Notes: generated by a model not told the origin, from the sequence alone. Positions 46,101-57,425 are shown, counted from the stretch's first letter. The stretch: DNA of 64,000 nt from Scleromitrula shiraiana (GCA_028455995.1 JABELC010000004.1:1488001-1552000); one strand, 5' to 3'. A program made the numbers and translations.

Positions 46101-48570
46101 TCGAACTAAAACACCTCGAATGCCTTGGCACGATGTGGGTATGCAGGTTGTTGGCCAACCTGCTAGGGACTTGACTAGACATTTCGTGCAGAGATGGAAC
46201 TATGTTCTTCGAGGTCGCACGCCTACTAGACCTACTCCATTCCTTCTTCCTCCCCCTGATTACAACAGGGCTGAGTTGGAAGATCTTGGACTTACTGGTA
46301 CTTGTGAGGTTCAAATCTTACGATCAGCTTCCGATTGGTCTCTAGGACTTGTCGATACCGAGCATAGTATCATGACTGCTTACTGCAAGATGATTGAAGA
46401 GTCTGATCACTTCGTCTATATGGAGAATCAATTCTTCATCACCAGTTGTGAAACGATGAATGTCAAGATTGTCAATAAGATTGGTGATGCTATTGTTGAA
46501 CGTGCGATACGTGCCTTCCGAAAAAATGAGAGTTGGCGTTGTGTGATTTTGATTCCTCTGATGCCTGGTTTTCAGAACACGGTTGACGAGCCTGATGGAA
46601 CGAGTGTGCGTTTGATTATGCAATGTCAGTTCCGAAGTATCTGTCGTGGAGAAGGATCTATATTTGGTCGATTGAGAGCTCAGGGTATTGATCCTGAGGA
46701 TTTCGTTCAATTCTACAGTTTAAGAACATGGGGTCGCATCGGTCCTAAGAAAATGGTCGTTACGGAACAATTGTATATCCATGCCAAGACAATTATTGTT
46801 GATGACAGAATTGCCCTGATTGGTTCCGCCAATATCAACGAGAGATCTATGTTGGGCAACAGAGATTCTGAAACTGCTGCAGTCGTTCGAGATACTGATA
46901 TGATATGGTCTACAATGGATGGACATCCGTATCTTGTTGGACGATTTGCCCATGAATTACGTATGCGCCTCATGAGGGAACACTTGGGCTTAGATGTGGA
47001 TGAAGTCATGGAGGAGGAAAAGCAACATGAATTGGATCGTGAAGAAGAGGAATTCAAGGCAAAGATGGATGGCATATATGATGAAACAGACAGCGACAAC
47101 GAGAATAACCCACCAGCAGCTAAGGTTGTGTCTAATGAATTCGCTCATCGAGTCATCAGAGATGAAAATCTACACAGCTTCAATCATGATGTTGATTGGG
47201 AGCAAGCAGACAATCCCAACTTACAAAGCGATAGACTAAAGCCTCTTACTACGGACAAAAGAGTCATGGGTAATGCAGCTCATGCGGCAGATGTTGATGG
47301 CGATGGTGTCGACAAATTGAAACTTCTTACAAAGACTGGTCAGACTGGAGGTAGAGATTCAGTGCTCGTTGAAGGTGGGCGTGAAGTTTTAGTATCTGGT
47401 ATTGCTGCGGAAGGCAAAGGAACTCTTAATTCACCCAAACGACCTCACACACGTTCTCCAGTAGCTCAGCAAAAACGCAGCTATGATAGTGGTAAGGGAA
47501 ATATTGGCTTACCACCAGTACCTCCCTTGGCAAGAAGAACAACCGAACAACTTGGTCTAGTGCAGCTTTCCCAATTGCCGGCTCTTCCTTTGGCAGACGA
47601 TACTGATATCGGTGGCCCTCCAATTACATTCGACGCTACTGGAAATCCAGTCCCTAAGGCTTTCAATCCTTTGACGGCTGATATCAAAACAGTACCAATT
47701 GATAAAAAATGTATGCGTGATCCATTAAACGACGCATTCGCCGAAGACACCTGGCGACATATTGCAGAGAACAATACCAAAATCTACCGAAGAGTTTTCA
47801 GATGTAATCCAGATAGTGAGGTAACAAATTGGCACGAGTATACTGAATTTGTCGCCTACGCAGAACGATTTGTCAACGCACAAGGAGGCGCCAAAACCAA
47901 CGAGCGAGAAGGTCAAGATTCACATAGTAGACATGGACCACCGGGTTCCCACACCATCCCACCGATCAACGAAAAAGTCAAGTCAGCCCATGGAAACGGA
48001 AAGAGCGATAGCCACCATCCCCTCGGTACCGTATCCGAATGGGTCGCAAACGCCAATGCGGAACACGATGCTCGCGCTGGTACTGGCGCCGATACTTCTG
48101 ATGGAACGACTAGTCGTCTGGGTCAAGTGGATGGTTCGTTCGATGAGAAGGCTGCTGCAAGGAACGAATCGGTTACCCCTATTGGCCCTACGAGTGACGA
48201 AGCGTTTCCTGTTCTTGATACCTCGGTTGATGGAATTCCAAATCTAAACACCAATAACGGCGCCGCAACCACCGCCGCCCGCAAAACAACCACCTTTTCC
48301 ACAACCCCCACCCCCACCAGCGCGAATCCCAACTCCAACAATCCTGCACTCAACGCAACCGGCTCGGTCAAGAAACGAAGACGCGGCACGACGAGAAGCA
48401 GGAAGGGCTTCTCCGGAAGCGATGATCTGCTTTCCAATGCGGATGTAGAGGACTTGTTGGAGCTTGTGCAAGGCCATCTTGTGGCATTTCCGTATGATTG
48501 GTTGGTTAAGGAGGAGTTGGGGAGTAATTGGCTTTATCAGGTTGATCAGGTTGCGCCGTTGCAGATTTAG
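43135..48570 (+). CDS. SPO14: Phospholipase D1 (PX-PH-HKD type)
   Basis: Hydrolyses phosphatidylcholine to phosphatidic acid and choline; membrane-recruited by phosphoinositides, with roles in secretion and development. Single uninterrupted exon of 1811 aa. A disordered Ser/Arg-rich N-terminus (1-440) is followed by a PX domain (about 455-560, HLVFRIELEYG..RSLRDFANLH), an acidic/basic linker and a PH domain (about 625-720, KEGYLAIQSVKGLDV..WFLVRHSYLVC). The two catalytic HKD motifs are HHEKICIVD (H911, K913, D918) and HAKTIIVDD (H1216, K1218, D1223), each followed by the expected GG/GS-N segment. The long C-terminus is low complexity and ends in a conserved helix (LVAFPYDWLVKEELGSNWLYQVDQVAP), typical of fungal PLD1. 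All catalytic residues are intact. Confidence 0.96.
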   Translation: MAQSRTGSISPYTRSPRSLSPANTRTNGSAAPRNPGIRAISSDKLEPSPIIDLPSANTTGNATNHSNEAPDYLNGFDPHTPIVEPILGFNNNSETLALRSSPKPFPSSFPHDSATINGTATPPGRRSVSFARDHGAEPTHTRQDSWGVEDSDTPGKDRKGQSLMSKLKALATTSGMQTHGRTQSNPTNGFEDPQIQTSQPANIPQTLHEEGSDADAEETADEGPTSTASRIRKKRRTRRPHAKEGGSSTVPNTPRPRASITAESPSGNRSFFLGRRATDGSLEHRGHLSEGEGRDRFNGKSNWRRGSTRMTNTRGPGASETSPQDLDGARSKRPSHFRRMTGLGGGGAGGQSEGEGQTPNKRPLFSGERASTFGAQRWKMIKHSLKLLGQKKEEHRVDYLKSAELIAELRAGTPAALMLASMIQRDEHGNKRIPVLLEQLKIEITDSKPPDDEAEDTERHLVFRIELEYGSGLNRMKWVIDRSLRDFANLHLRYKIQGSSDKYIQLRSDIDSRPKQPRFPRSAFPYFRGVRGLGESDEDEADNVRVDETAAEATQSETERKRRPKRRPSMTANRKSSRVLGADLTPVNAEKQKRIYNERQRRRLEQYLQEMIRWLIFRADSNRLCRFLELSSMGVRLAAEGSYHGKEGYLAIQSVKGLDVRRMLTPKNIFVRHSPKWFLVRHSYLVCVESPENMHIYDVYLVDAKFQIQKKKKKISNVNKKGKEKDKETEEEAIGRSAKHPQHHSLKLQNSERKIKLLAKNERQLRQFEESLKFMVSRTPWADEHRFGSFAPVRTGVAAQWLVDGRDYMWNVSRAINEAKDVIYIHDWWLSPQIYLRRPAAISQKWRLDRLLQRKAREGVKIFIIVYRNVEAAIPIDSEFTKFSMLDLHPNVFVQRSPNQFKKNQFFFAHHEKICIVDHTVAFLGGIDLCFGRWDTPQHTVVDDKPTGFEPSDSPKDADHCQLWPGKDYSNPRVQDFYKLQEPYAEMYDRTKTPRMPWHDVGMQVVGQPARDLTRHFVQRWNYVLRGRTPTRPTPFLLPPPDYNRAELEDLGLTGTCEVQILRSASDWSLGLVDTEHSIMTAYCKMIEESDHFVYMENQFFITSCETMNVKIVNKIGDAIVERAIRAFRKNESWRCVILIPLMPGFQNTVDEPDGTSVRLIMQCQFRSICRGEGSIFGRLRAQGIDPEDFVQFYSLRTWGRIGPKKMVVTEQLYIHAKTIIVDDRIALIGSANINERSMLGNRDSETAAVVRDTDMIWSTMDGHPYLVGRFAHELRMRLMREHLGLDVDEVMEEEKQHELDREEEEFKAKMDGIYDETDSDNENNPPAAKVVSNEFAHRVIRDENLHSFNHDVDWEQADNPNLQSDRLKPLTTDKRVMGNAAHAADVDGDGVDKLKLLTKTGQTGGRDSVLVEGGREVLVSGIAAEGKGTLNSPKRPHTRSPVAQQKRSYDSGKGNIGLPPVPPLARRTTEQLGLVQLSQLPALPLADDTDIGGPPITFDATGNPVPKAFNPLTADIKTVPIDKKCMRDPLNDAFAEDTWRHIAENNTKIYRRVFRCNPDSEVTNWHEYTEFVAYAERFVNAQGGAKTNEREGQDSHSRHGPPGSHTIPPINEKVKSAHGNGKSDSHHPLGTVSEWVANANAEHDARAGTGADTSDGTTSRLGQVDGSFDEKAAARNESVTPIGPTSDEAFPVLDTSVDGIPNLNTNNGAATTAARKTTTFSTTPTPTSANPNSNNPALNATGSVKKRRRGTTRSRKGFSGSDDLLSNADVEDLLELVQGHLVAFPYDWLVKEELGSNWLYQVDQVAPLQI

Positions 48571-49413
48571 TAAGTTTTTACCTTTTTTTGCTTCCCCCCC
48601 TTTTTTGTGATTGTTTATGGAGTTTTCTGAGATGAGATGAGATGAGATGAAATGGAATAGCTTGCTGACTTTTACCTTTTAGTAATTAAAAGTAGTTGAG
48701 ATGAGTCGAGACATGATGTGATTTGATGTGATGTGAGGAGGTTATTCGGATCGATAGTTACTTACTATACTATACTATACTGTTTTCTATCTCTACCCAT
48801 TACGAGACTGATATGGAAATTGAGATTTTCAAATATTTAATTAATATTTATTTCATGGATGGATGGATGGATGGATGGATGGATGGATGGATGGATAGAT
48901 AGATAATTATTGCATGGCATGGCGTGGGATATGTAAGACTAGCATATAATCACTACATACATATATTTATATATATATGTGTGTATATCTGTCACTAACT
49001 ATCTACCTATCTGCTTGCTGTTGTTTAAATAATAAGATAACAATTGGGAAGGCATAGATAGACAGATAGATGTAGGGAGTGTTGTCTTTTGAATAGTTGA
49101 TCGGTGCATTGTGCATATTGGGCGTTGTTCTTTTTTTTTTCTTTTTTTTTGCTGCTGGGAAATATAGATTTAGAGATTGATATAACGGAACAGATTGGAT
49201 TAATGGAATGGAATGGATTGGAATGGATTGGGTTGATTAAATGTATCTAATATGCTTTGTTGTGTCGAGGTTTTGAAATCTAAATTTGTTATATATATCA
49301 TGTTGTACAAAATACTTTCTAAATCTCTATTCTCCATCTCCCACACTCACCATCTATCAACCATACACCTTTCCACTTCCACTGCCACTCCCCCCTCCCC
49401 CCAAAAAAAATAA
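48571..49413. other. Convergent intergenic region, PLD1 / COQ7
   Basis: Both 3' untranslated regions, GATGA repeats (48630-48660), a GGAT array (48857-48900), TAGA repeats and a poly-T tract near 49131-49150. No gene. Confidence 0.6.
48857..48900. repeat. GGAT microsatellite
   Basis: About ten GGAT units, ending in GATA units. Confidence 0.95.
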
Positions 49414-50338
49414 TCAAACCCTCTCACTTACCCAAATAGCCCCCCTACACCCCGCCCTAATCACCCCCGTCAAAACCTCATACGGCACCGCCTTCTTACT
49501 ATCATTCTCAACCGCATGATCCAAATGCTCCAACTCCTCATCCCGAATCCTCCTAACCGTCGCCAATAATTCCTTCAATTCCTCCCCCATCTCCTCCCCC
49601 CTCTCCTGCATCTCCCGCTCCATCTCCAACAACACCTGCACCTGCTCATTGTAATGGGTCCCAATTTCCGTCTCCACGGCTTCCGTGCACGCCATCGCTG
49701 CTTCGCGGCCGAGGAGTCCCGTGGACCAGCCGAGGAAGGACGCCGCGGCGCTCCAGAGGGGTCGCAGCGCGGTGGGTCGGATTCGATGGCGGGATAGCAG
49801 GTGGTTGAAGGTGCGCAGGTGCCCGGCTTCTTGGGAATACATGTGCGACATTAGGGGGCGGAGGTGGGGGTGCGTGTTTACGATGGGTGGGGTTTGGGAG
49901 GTGTAGATTAGGGTTGCGGCTAGCTCGCCGGCTTGATTGACGCGCAGCTGGTGGAAAGGGCTGTTAGTTTCGTTTTGGGGAGGGGGACGGGAAAAGGATG
50001 GAATGGGTGGGTGGATGGATAAATGGACATACGGCGCTGGTGAGGAAATCCTTTTGGGCTTGAGTTAGGGGTTGCGATTTTGGTGTGGTGTGGGCGATTG
50101 CTTCGGTTCCTTTGTGAGGGGCGGGGTGAGAGGGGTTGCGGATGTGGGATTCGGAGCCATTGGATGAAGAAGATGTGTTTACGGATGTGGATGTGGATGT
50201 GGATTGATGACGGCTTTTGATCTTAGATGTTTGGATGGGAATGAGACTTGGTGCTAGGAAATCGTAGAGGGGCGAGTGGGTTTGAGAGGTGAGAAGAGCG
50301 CGAGTGGCACGACGGGATGATAGACGGGATATATTCAT
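49414..50338 (-). CDS. COQ7: 5-demethoxyubiquinone hydroxylase Coq7 (mitochondrial)
   Basis: Di-iron monooxygenase that hydroxylates demethoxyubiquinone in coenzyme Q synthesis at the mitochondrial inner membrane. Exons on the minus strand are 50338-50033 and 49947-49414 (intron 85 nt), giving 279 aa. The N-terminus MNISRLSSRRATRALL is basic and hydroxylated, typical of a mitochondrial presequence, followed by a Ser/Thr-rich linker. The mature domain opens LRVNQAGELAA with iron ligands E110, then E142 and H145 in MYSQEAGH. The second ligand set is in ACTEAVETEIGTHYNEQ and RDEELEHLDHA. All four-helix ligands are visible, so it is probably active. Confidence 0.95.
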
Positions 50339-51015
50339 GATTATTGAGTGAATGTTGTATTGATTGAGTGAGCGAGTTATGATATTGTTAGAAGTGAATA
50401 GGAATTGGTATAATTATAAAAAGACTATCTTACAAACTCGAAATGGTCCCATTCTAATTCTTCACTTTCCAGTAGATGTTCTCGAAGGATAATAAATATC
50501 ATACTTAGGTAATGTAATGATGACGAACTAATGAACCATCGGAAAATCAATTCACCGCGATTAGTGTCTTATCAGCCACCCCAAATTAGCAAGCGATATC
50601 ACGCTAAATCATCTATCAAAGGAGAACGACAATCTGATCTGAACCTCAACTTCCAAGGCTCAAATTTATCTTTCTACAACATTGTATTTCGACTTTCACA
50701 ATTCACAATTCACTACCAATACACCTTCACATTTTACTTTCAAACTACCCGTATAATTATTGCTTTAAGAACTTCATCTTCCCTTCCTTTCAGTATCATT
50801 TCGCTCCATCAATAAATCTCAATTGATACCTAATTACCATAAATTCGACGCTCAACACAAGTATTATTTGAATATCCTCCCTAGCTTTGCGCGAATTTCT
50901 AGCGCTATCTTGTCCACCTCTATCATTCTTGAACAAACTACACGAAACAAGGCTCTTATAACCTCTCACGAGTACTCCCCAAGGAAACCGAATTCCATAG
51001 AAGGCAATTATTACA
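50339..51015. promoter_or_regulatory. Divergent intergenic region, COQ7 / RTF1
   Basis: This 677-bp region between two divergent starts holds both promoters. It has CT-rich leader-like sequence before 51016. No specific element is assigned. Confidence 0.45.
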
Positions 51016-53103
51016 ATGGCGGATATCGATGATGAACTTCTCGCTCTCGCAGGAGATGATTCTTCTGGAGATGAACAAGTCGCAAACAATGATAGAGGAA
51101 GACATGGTTCTTCATCCCCGGCTCGAAATGGTTCAATAAATGGTAGCGCTGGGAAGAAGGGAGGAAAGAACCAGGGTAGACGGAATGATGATTCTGAGGA
51201 GGAGGGTGAAGCGTGAGTTACCTTCTTTGTTACCATCAATTATCAATCGTCCGAAGTCAAAATATCTGGTCCGGTTGCGCATATGTGGAGATGCGCAGTG
51301 TACCTTCATTATTGGCACGGCGATTTCGGGAAATAGGCATCAGTATGATATTGACTCTGCATAATAGCTCTACTGGCGATGAATCTGCTCGATCAGAAAG
51401 ATCAGCCCCAATGGACGAATCTGATTCCGATTCTGATGGACATAACTTCCACGATGATGGCGATCGCTACCCACTCGAAGGAAAATTCATGCACTCTGCC
51501 GATAAGAAAGAAATCATGGCGATGACTGAGATGGAACGTGAACAAGTACTTGCCGATCGTGCTCAAGAAATTGAGAGGGATCGACAAAATAGAGCACTTC
51601 GACAGCTTTTAAATGCTCGTGAGGCCGAGAACAAGAAAGCCGATAAGAAGCGCAAAGCCGGTTCCGCAGATTTGGATGAAAACCAGCGCAAGACATCTCG
51701 ACAACGTACCAAGATTGGTGGTGGGAAGGTTGGAGAATCTAGTACTGGTATCGATAGTTTGAAGCGCGCACGAGCTGAGAAGAATGATCGTCAACGTCGT
51801 CGTGATGAGGATAAGGAACGCCACAAGGATAGCCGAGGAAATGACCGTGATGAATCGTCAGATATGGATGCTAGTGGTGATAGCGAAGTGGAGTGGGATG
51901 CATCAAAATCGAAGAGTAACAAGAAATCACCTTCTCCGGATTACCGAGATGCGGAACCTGCGGTTCTTCACGATATCGAGCGTGTACGTGTGGGTAGAAG
52001 TCGATTCGCTATAGTTTGTTTCTATCCTGGCTTTGAAGAGGCTATTACTGGTACTTTCGTTCGTGTCAGTATTGGTGTTGATAAACAGACAAATCAAAAT
52101 CTTTATCGAATGGGGTTGGTTAAAGGTAATTTCGCTAGGACGATTGTTTAAAACTCATGCTGACTTTCTTCCAGGCTTCAAAACTGACAAGCCATATGCA
52201 ATGACATCTCAGAATGGAAAGACATTCACAACTGATCAATACGTTATCGCTACTCATGGAAAATCAGAGAGACATTGGCCTTTTATTGCTTGTTCGGATT
52301 CTCGTTTCACAGAGGTTTGTAGTCCTTTGGTGTACAGATAATGAATTCAGTCTAACTTTTTCTAGGCTGAGTGGCAACGATATAAACAAAACTGCCTTCA
52401 AGAGGGTGTACCTATTCCAACGAAGCCAAAACTCATGACTAAATGTGCAGACATCAATGGCCTAGTCAACAGGCGATGGACTGAAGAAGAACTTCAGGAG
52501 AAACTGAAGAGATCCGGTGCTTTGGCTGGTAGATTCCTCCCATTGGAGCGCAATCGTCTCACCAATGCTGTTAAAGAAGCGAAAGCTCAAGGCAATACAG
52601 AAAGGGCCGAAAAACTTCAAGCTGAACTTGATGCTCTTGACGGACCCAAATTGGCTTACAGTACATCATTAAGGCCAGCAGCAAAGAAGAAGGTCCAAAC
52701 CCAACAGGATCGACTTGCCATTCTAAACCGAGCCAACCGTCGCAAGAACATCGAGGAAGTAAGACAAGCTCAAATCAACGAGAGACGAGCGGCTCGACAA
52801 ACCGAAGCCGCAATTGCCCGTGGTGAAATAGTCGATGAAGATCATTCTCGACGTGTCAAGACTCGCGCTAAGTTCAAGCATGATGTTACTGGCAAGGAAA
52901 GCAGCGCCACTCCTACTCCGGCTTCGAGTAATACGCCGACTTTGGGGGCCAAGAAGGATGCGACGCCTCTTCCTCAGTTCTTGAAACTTCAATCTTCTAC
53001 GAGTTCATCGACGAATGGGATTCCGGGGTTCAGGAGACCGTTGATGGATGATGATATTATTGCTTCGATTGATATTGGGATTGATGATAATTTGGAACTT
53101 TAA
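51016..53103 (+). CDS. RTF1: Paf1-complex subunit Rtf1 (Plus3 domain)
   Basis: Nuclear elongation factor of the Paf1 complex; stimulates H2B ubiquitylation and binds Spt5 through Plus3. Exons are 51016-51212, 51368-52125, 52175-52314 and 52366-53103, giving 610 aa. The acidic N-terminus MADIDDELLALAGDDSS is typical. The charged middle (ALRQLLNAREAENKKADKKRK; EVEWDASKSKS) is followed by the Plus3 domain starting at DIERVRVGRSRF, through YPGFEEAITGTFVRVSIG, LYRMGLVKGFKTDKPY and SERHWPFIACSDSRFTEAEWQRYKQ. A coiled-coil region (LKRSGALAGRF..AEKLQAELDAL) and a basic tail follow. Introns are 155, 49 and 51 nt; all junctions restore Plus3 sequence. Confidence 0.94.
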
Positions 53104-54043
53104 ATGGGGTTGGCGGGTGGGAGGTTGAATGATAGGATTGCGGGGGGTGGGGATGGGGTGAGTGAGGAGGAAGGGAACAAAGAGGTTCGAGCGAAGAGGG
53201 GGGTTTTAATCGATAGAGGGGGGCTCACACAAGGAAATATATAGATCATTATTACTTGAGCACGAGCGAGAAATGCATTTTTGGAACAATGAATATATCT
53301 GAAACGAAACCATGACGAACAGACAGATGTAGAAAGAAGATAGGAAATTTGAGGTTTACGTGTTTAAATGCATGTACGGATGGATGGATGGATGGATGGA
53401 TGGTAGTAGTTGAGAATGAAATGAATGTGGGAAAACCTTGTATTCTAGAATGGAGTACTTTAGCGCTAACAATCACTTTGGCCTTGGGGATATGTTTGGA
53501 ATCATATATTGGGGTTTTATGTGTGAGATGAATGGTTGTGTTATCATGTGATGTGATGTGAGATGTAAGGTATGTATTGGGATTGTCTTGTTGTTAGGGA
53601 TGTTTATCTTTTAATTGTTTGGGGTGGGATCTTGTGGAATAGGGGATCGGAGAGTGTTATGAGTGGGGCGTGATTTGTCTAGCTATGATAATGCTCAAAT
53701 ACAACTTCCTTCACATGAACGGCTCCTAATATCGTTGTCATGGATTTCAACCGCTCTTTTGCCATTTCCCGAGACTTGATTTTGATCTGGCTCGTGACGA
53801 CCTCTCTTGTGGATAAAAAGACAGAAAATAATCATAAATCGATGCAATAATCATTGAACAATCACGAAGATAAAGTGTACAAGACCGAATCAAAATGCCA
53901 CCTTTTGTCATCTGTAAGATGTTAGCAACAGAATCTAAATCAAAGAATCACTTCCAATTGTGTTCCTGAAAGTCCTCTGAGCAATCGAGCAATAGACATT
54001 GGGAAAATTTAATACTTATCTGATACCACGAAATGCAATACTA
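53104..54043. other. Intergenic region downstream of RTF1
   Basis: It opens with about 120 bp of very G-rich DNA (53104-53225), then a GGAT array at 53378-53403 and unremarkable AT-rich sequence. No gene seen. Confidence 0.55.
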
Positions 54044-54559
54044 TCAAGAAGCATCTTTGAGCTCTTCCACTGTCCCCACATCATCATAAAACAAAGCACC
54101 ATACTCTTTCATAACCCGTATTTTCTCATCCATCGTCACAACGAAGTTCATCCTCCCAAAATCGTCCGGCACCTCGTCCTCACTCTTATATCGCAATACC
54201 CAAACTCCAACTCCATCCGTCTGCCATCCAAATACTAACACTCTCTTCTGTATCTCCGTCATCTCCACAACATCTAACTGCGCCTCCTGCCATTCCCATC
54301 TACTGTTCCACCAAGCTGTCCCAACTTTCCGCATCAGTCCACAGAATTTATCTTCTTCGGCAGCATCATTCGATCACTCGGATGAATGCAGACGATCGAG
54401 AGAGAGGAATTTCAGGCCTAGAATGTTGGCTTCTTTGATGAGAATATCGTCTGTTGAGGGATAGCCGTAGACTATATAGCCACGGGTGCCAAATCCAGTC
54501 CTGATTGTGTCGGGGCGGGGTGATGGATAGCTGCAAGAGGGTTCTCCGAGCGTAGACAT
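54044..54559 (-). pseudogene. Small hypothetical gene interrupted by an in-frame stop
   Basis: Two adjoining open segments on the minus strand (54559-54377 and 54373-54044) are in the same frame, separated only by a TGA at 54376-54374 (context GAG TGA TCG). Together they span 172 codons. The translation is not low-complexity (RTGFGTRGYIVYGYPSTDDI; KVGTAWWNSRWEWQEAQL; VLVFGWQTDGVGVWVLRY), and the 13 codons after the stop read as ordinary acidic protein (SNDAAEEDKFCGL). No family is recognised. A one-base C-to-T change from CGA would create the stop. It may be a recent pseudogene, a strain-specific allele or a sequencing error. Stop-codon readthrough is a less likely alternative. Confidence 0.5.
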
Positions 54560-55659
54560 GTTTATCGATGTGCTAGTTATAAGCCAGGTTTGTAGTTCAA
54601 ACGGACTAAATGGGTGAAAGAGGAAGTAAATAGTGGCACTACGTCTTCATGAGCGAGAAGTAGAAGAATGTGGTAGAGCACCAGTTTGAGAACTTACATT
54701 AGGCCAATAGCTAGGATAAAGATCATTCTACTAGTAGTATTCGAAGGCATTATAAAGGTACGAATACCGTTCAGTTTTGCGGAAAATACGAAGCTTGTCA
54801 TGCGATGGCATGGGAGCTCATCACGTGCTAATCTTTCTCTGCATGCGCAGTCGTCAGCTTCTTCATCGATCGGGAGTTACTTATTCCTGGTTTGACCAAG
54901 TCGCTAATTGGTCCTGTACTTTATATCTGAACCCGAGCAAATAGCATCAAATAACCAGTTCTCCTTCACATTATATTTGAACCAGATGATTCCAATCTCA
55001 TCTCATCGAGTGTGATATGGTGATGATAAAAAATAGCTTCCTTCTTGCTAGCTAGTGCAGTGGCAGATGGCTTCTGAAATGAATACTTCGGATACCAGGT
55101 TTTTATCATCTTAATTAGGCTGTTAGTACTGGTACAACTTAATTGTATAGTAACCCATTTTTCTTTGTTTTATCCTTGAATTGTTTCACAATAGATGAAG
55201 ATCAATAACTCCCTAATTTATTGGTAAGGTTGATATAGCGATGACTAACATACAGTAGCTTACTGTACCTTTGCATTGCATTATTAAGTCTTCGAAAGAG
55301 GAATGTGATAGGTTGAACTTGGGTGTGAAAGGATGTTCAATTCGACATGTTGCGATACTTATTCACGTTTGGTTGAGATGTTCATCTTCCTTGTGCATTC
55401 CGGTGGCGCTATCCAATAGTTGTTGGATTTTATGCGATGGTACGGTTGTACTTGGACATCCGGAAGCATGTATCGTGTTGAATAGTAATCTTTCTGTACC
55501 TGATTACTATACTTTTTCCTGCGGTACTTCTATACACATTACCCCTCGTCTCAAAGTTCCATTCACTCTATAGAATACATAAATGGACGTTTTCCACTTT
55601 TTTCTATCAAGATAAACAGTTTGAATTTGCAAAGTATAGTAACGCGTTGTATTGTAAAA
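54560..55659. other. Intergenic region upstream of the metallo-beta-lactamase gene
   Basis: AT-leaning DNA with no repeat of note and no convincing gene. A 100-codon frame at 55271-55573 has neither family resemblance nor a clear leader. Confidence 0.5.
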
Positions 55660-57425
55660 ATGAGTTCTCAAATCGATCTACCAATTTCTATTGATAGTGT
55701 TGTTAAAGCTCCTCCTGTTAGTCTATCTCTATACCACAGATCCCCCCGAGGCTCGGATTCTTGACTAATGCATACTATCCTTCTCATAGGGAACGAAACT
55801 ATGGGTAAGTAACCCAGGTGTTTCCTCCCTATCGATCTTACCAAGAAACACACAACTTATTTCCCATCACACCTCATAGCTTCTCAATCTCGGTTCAATG
55901 GAAGTAGACATGGGCTACATGATCCGAGGCGTAAGTCCTCTTCCTTTCCAGTTCTATCCTTTCTTCACTATCCTCACACATCTAGGGCAACGGCTCCTCC
56001 CACTCCAATCCCAATCCCACTAACGAACGCCGTGAACTAATCATGATTGGAATACTTATTTCCCACCCAACCGAAGGACTCATCCTCTTCGAAACGGGCG
56101 CTGGACATGATTATCCAAGGATTTGGGGCGCTCCTTTAAATGATCTTTTTAATCGGGTTAATTATGATCCTATTCATGAGTATGTGTTTTGTGGTTTCTA
56201 TCCTCTTTTGTTTCTTCCTCTCTTTCTTCAACAAGAAGAAGAATGAGAATAAGTAATTGCTAAACTTAGACACCGATAATTGATTTGATTGACTCGAGTT
56301 AGACTCCCCGCCGCAATCGCCGCAACAGGAAATGATATAAAAGATATCAAGAGTGTAATACTAGGACATCTCCACCTTGATCACGCAGGAGGTCTCGAAC
56401 ATTTCAAAAACACAAATGTACCCATCTACATGCACGAAATCGAACGTACTCCCCCCACTCCCTTTTCTTCTTCCTCCTTCCCCTCCCCTCTTCCCCTTCT
56501 CTAACCCCCCACTAACCCTCCACCCCCAGTAAAACACGCCCTCCACAGCATCTACACCCACTCGGACCCTGGCGTCTACCTGCCCAATTACCTCCCACCC
56601 CCACCAACCCTCAACTACCAAACATTCCACAGTTCCCCCGGCGGCTCCTGGGAATTCTGCACAGGTATCACATTGCATCTTAAACCAGGCCATACACCCG
56701 GCCTTTGCGTGCTGCAGGTTAATTTGAGGGAAAGTGGCACTTGGTTGTTCATGAGTGATATGTATCACGTTAGGGAGAATTGGGAGGAGGGGGTGCCGCA
56801 GGGTGTGAGTTTTGATTTTTTTCCTCCTATTTTTCTTCCCGCCCCCGGGGCCTTGTTTGGAGGTGAAGCAGCTGACCTGTTTTCTTGTGAGGAATAGTGG
56901 TTACAGAGGGATCATGATGATGTGAGTAACTCCTCTCCCCCTTTTCTCTCCTCTTACCTTAAACACAACTTCCCGCCTCAGATTCCTTAAAGCAAACCAT
57001 TACTAACAAAGCCCTCTATCCAGTGGATACACTCCCATCAATCTCTCCGACACCTCGCAAAACGCACTAATGCGAATGTTATCTTGGGGCATGATAAAGA
57101 GGTATGTATACCTACTCCGTTTCATTCCATTCCATTCCATTCTTTTATCTCTTGCTTTTTACTCTTCCCTCTTCCCTCTTCCCTCTTCCCTCTTCCCTCT
57201 CACATCACTTCTTGGGACATTACAATACACACATAAGAGCTCCATCTTCTCTTCTCTATACTATCAATATATAAATCAAGATTAGGGATGCCAAGACCAA
57301 TATGTCGATATGGTTTTATTTCACACGGGTAATGATAGACAAGATAATAAACTAACAATCTAACTTTGCATGTGCATTAGTATTTCGAATGCCATTATCA
57401 AGCTAATGGGGGTTTCTACGAATAA
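55660..57425 (+). CDS. Metallo-beta-lactamase-fold hydrolase, N-acyl-homoserine lactonase-like
   Basis: Predicted zinc hydrolase related to AttM/AiiA-type lactonases; substrate unknown in fungi. Nine exons: 55660-55716, 55790-55804, 55880-55930, 55986-56179, 56303-56445, 56530-56804, 56898-56921, 57024-57101 and 57381-57425, giving 293 aa. The start MSSQIDLPISIDSVVKAPP joins a 15-nt exon encoding GTKLW, then LLNLGSMEVDMGYMIRG and LIMIGILISHPTEGLILFETGAG. The metal motif is H128-L-H-L-D-H133; further ligands lie in PGHTPG, MSDMYH and LGHDKE. All metal ligands appear intact. The last intron is long (279 nt) and an extra small exon inside it cannot be excluded; the chosen end (YFECHYQANGGFYE) is the longest simple solution. 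Confidence 0.85.

Noticed and set aside
45448..46314. 288-codon minus-strand frame inside PLD1
   Set aside because: It lies opposite conserved catalytic PLD sequence and is a shadow of that gene.
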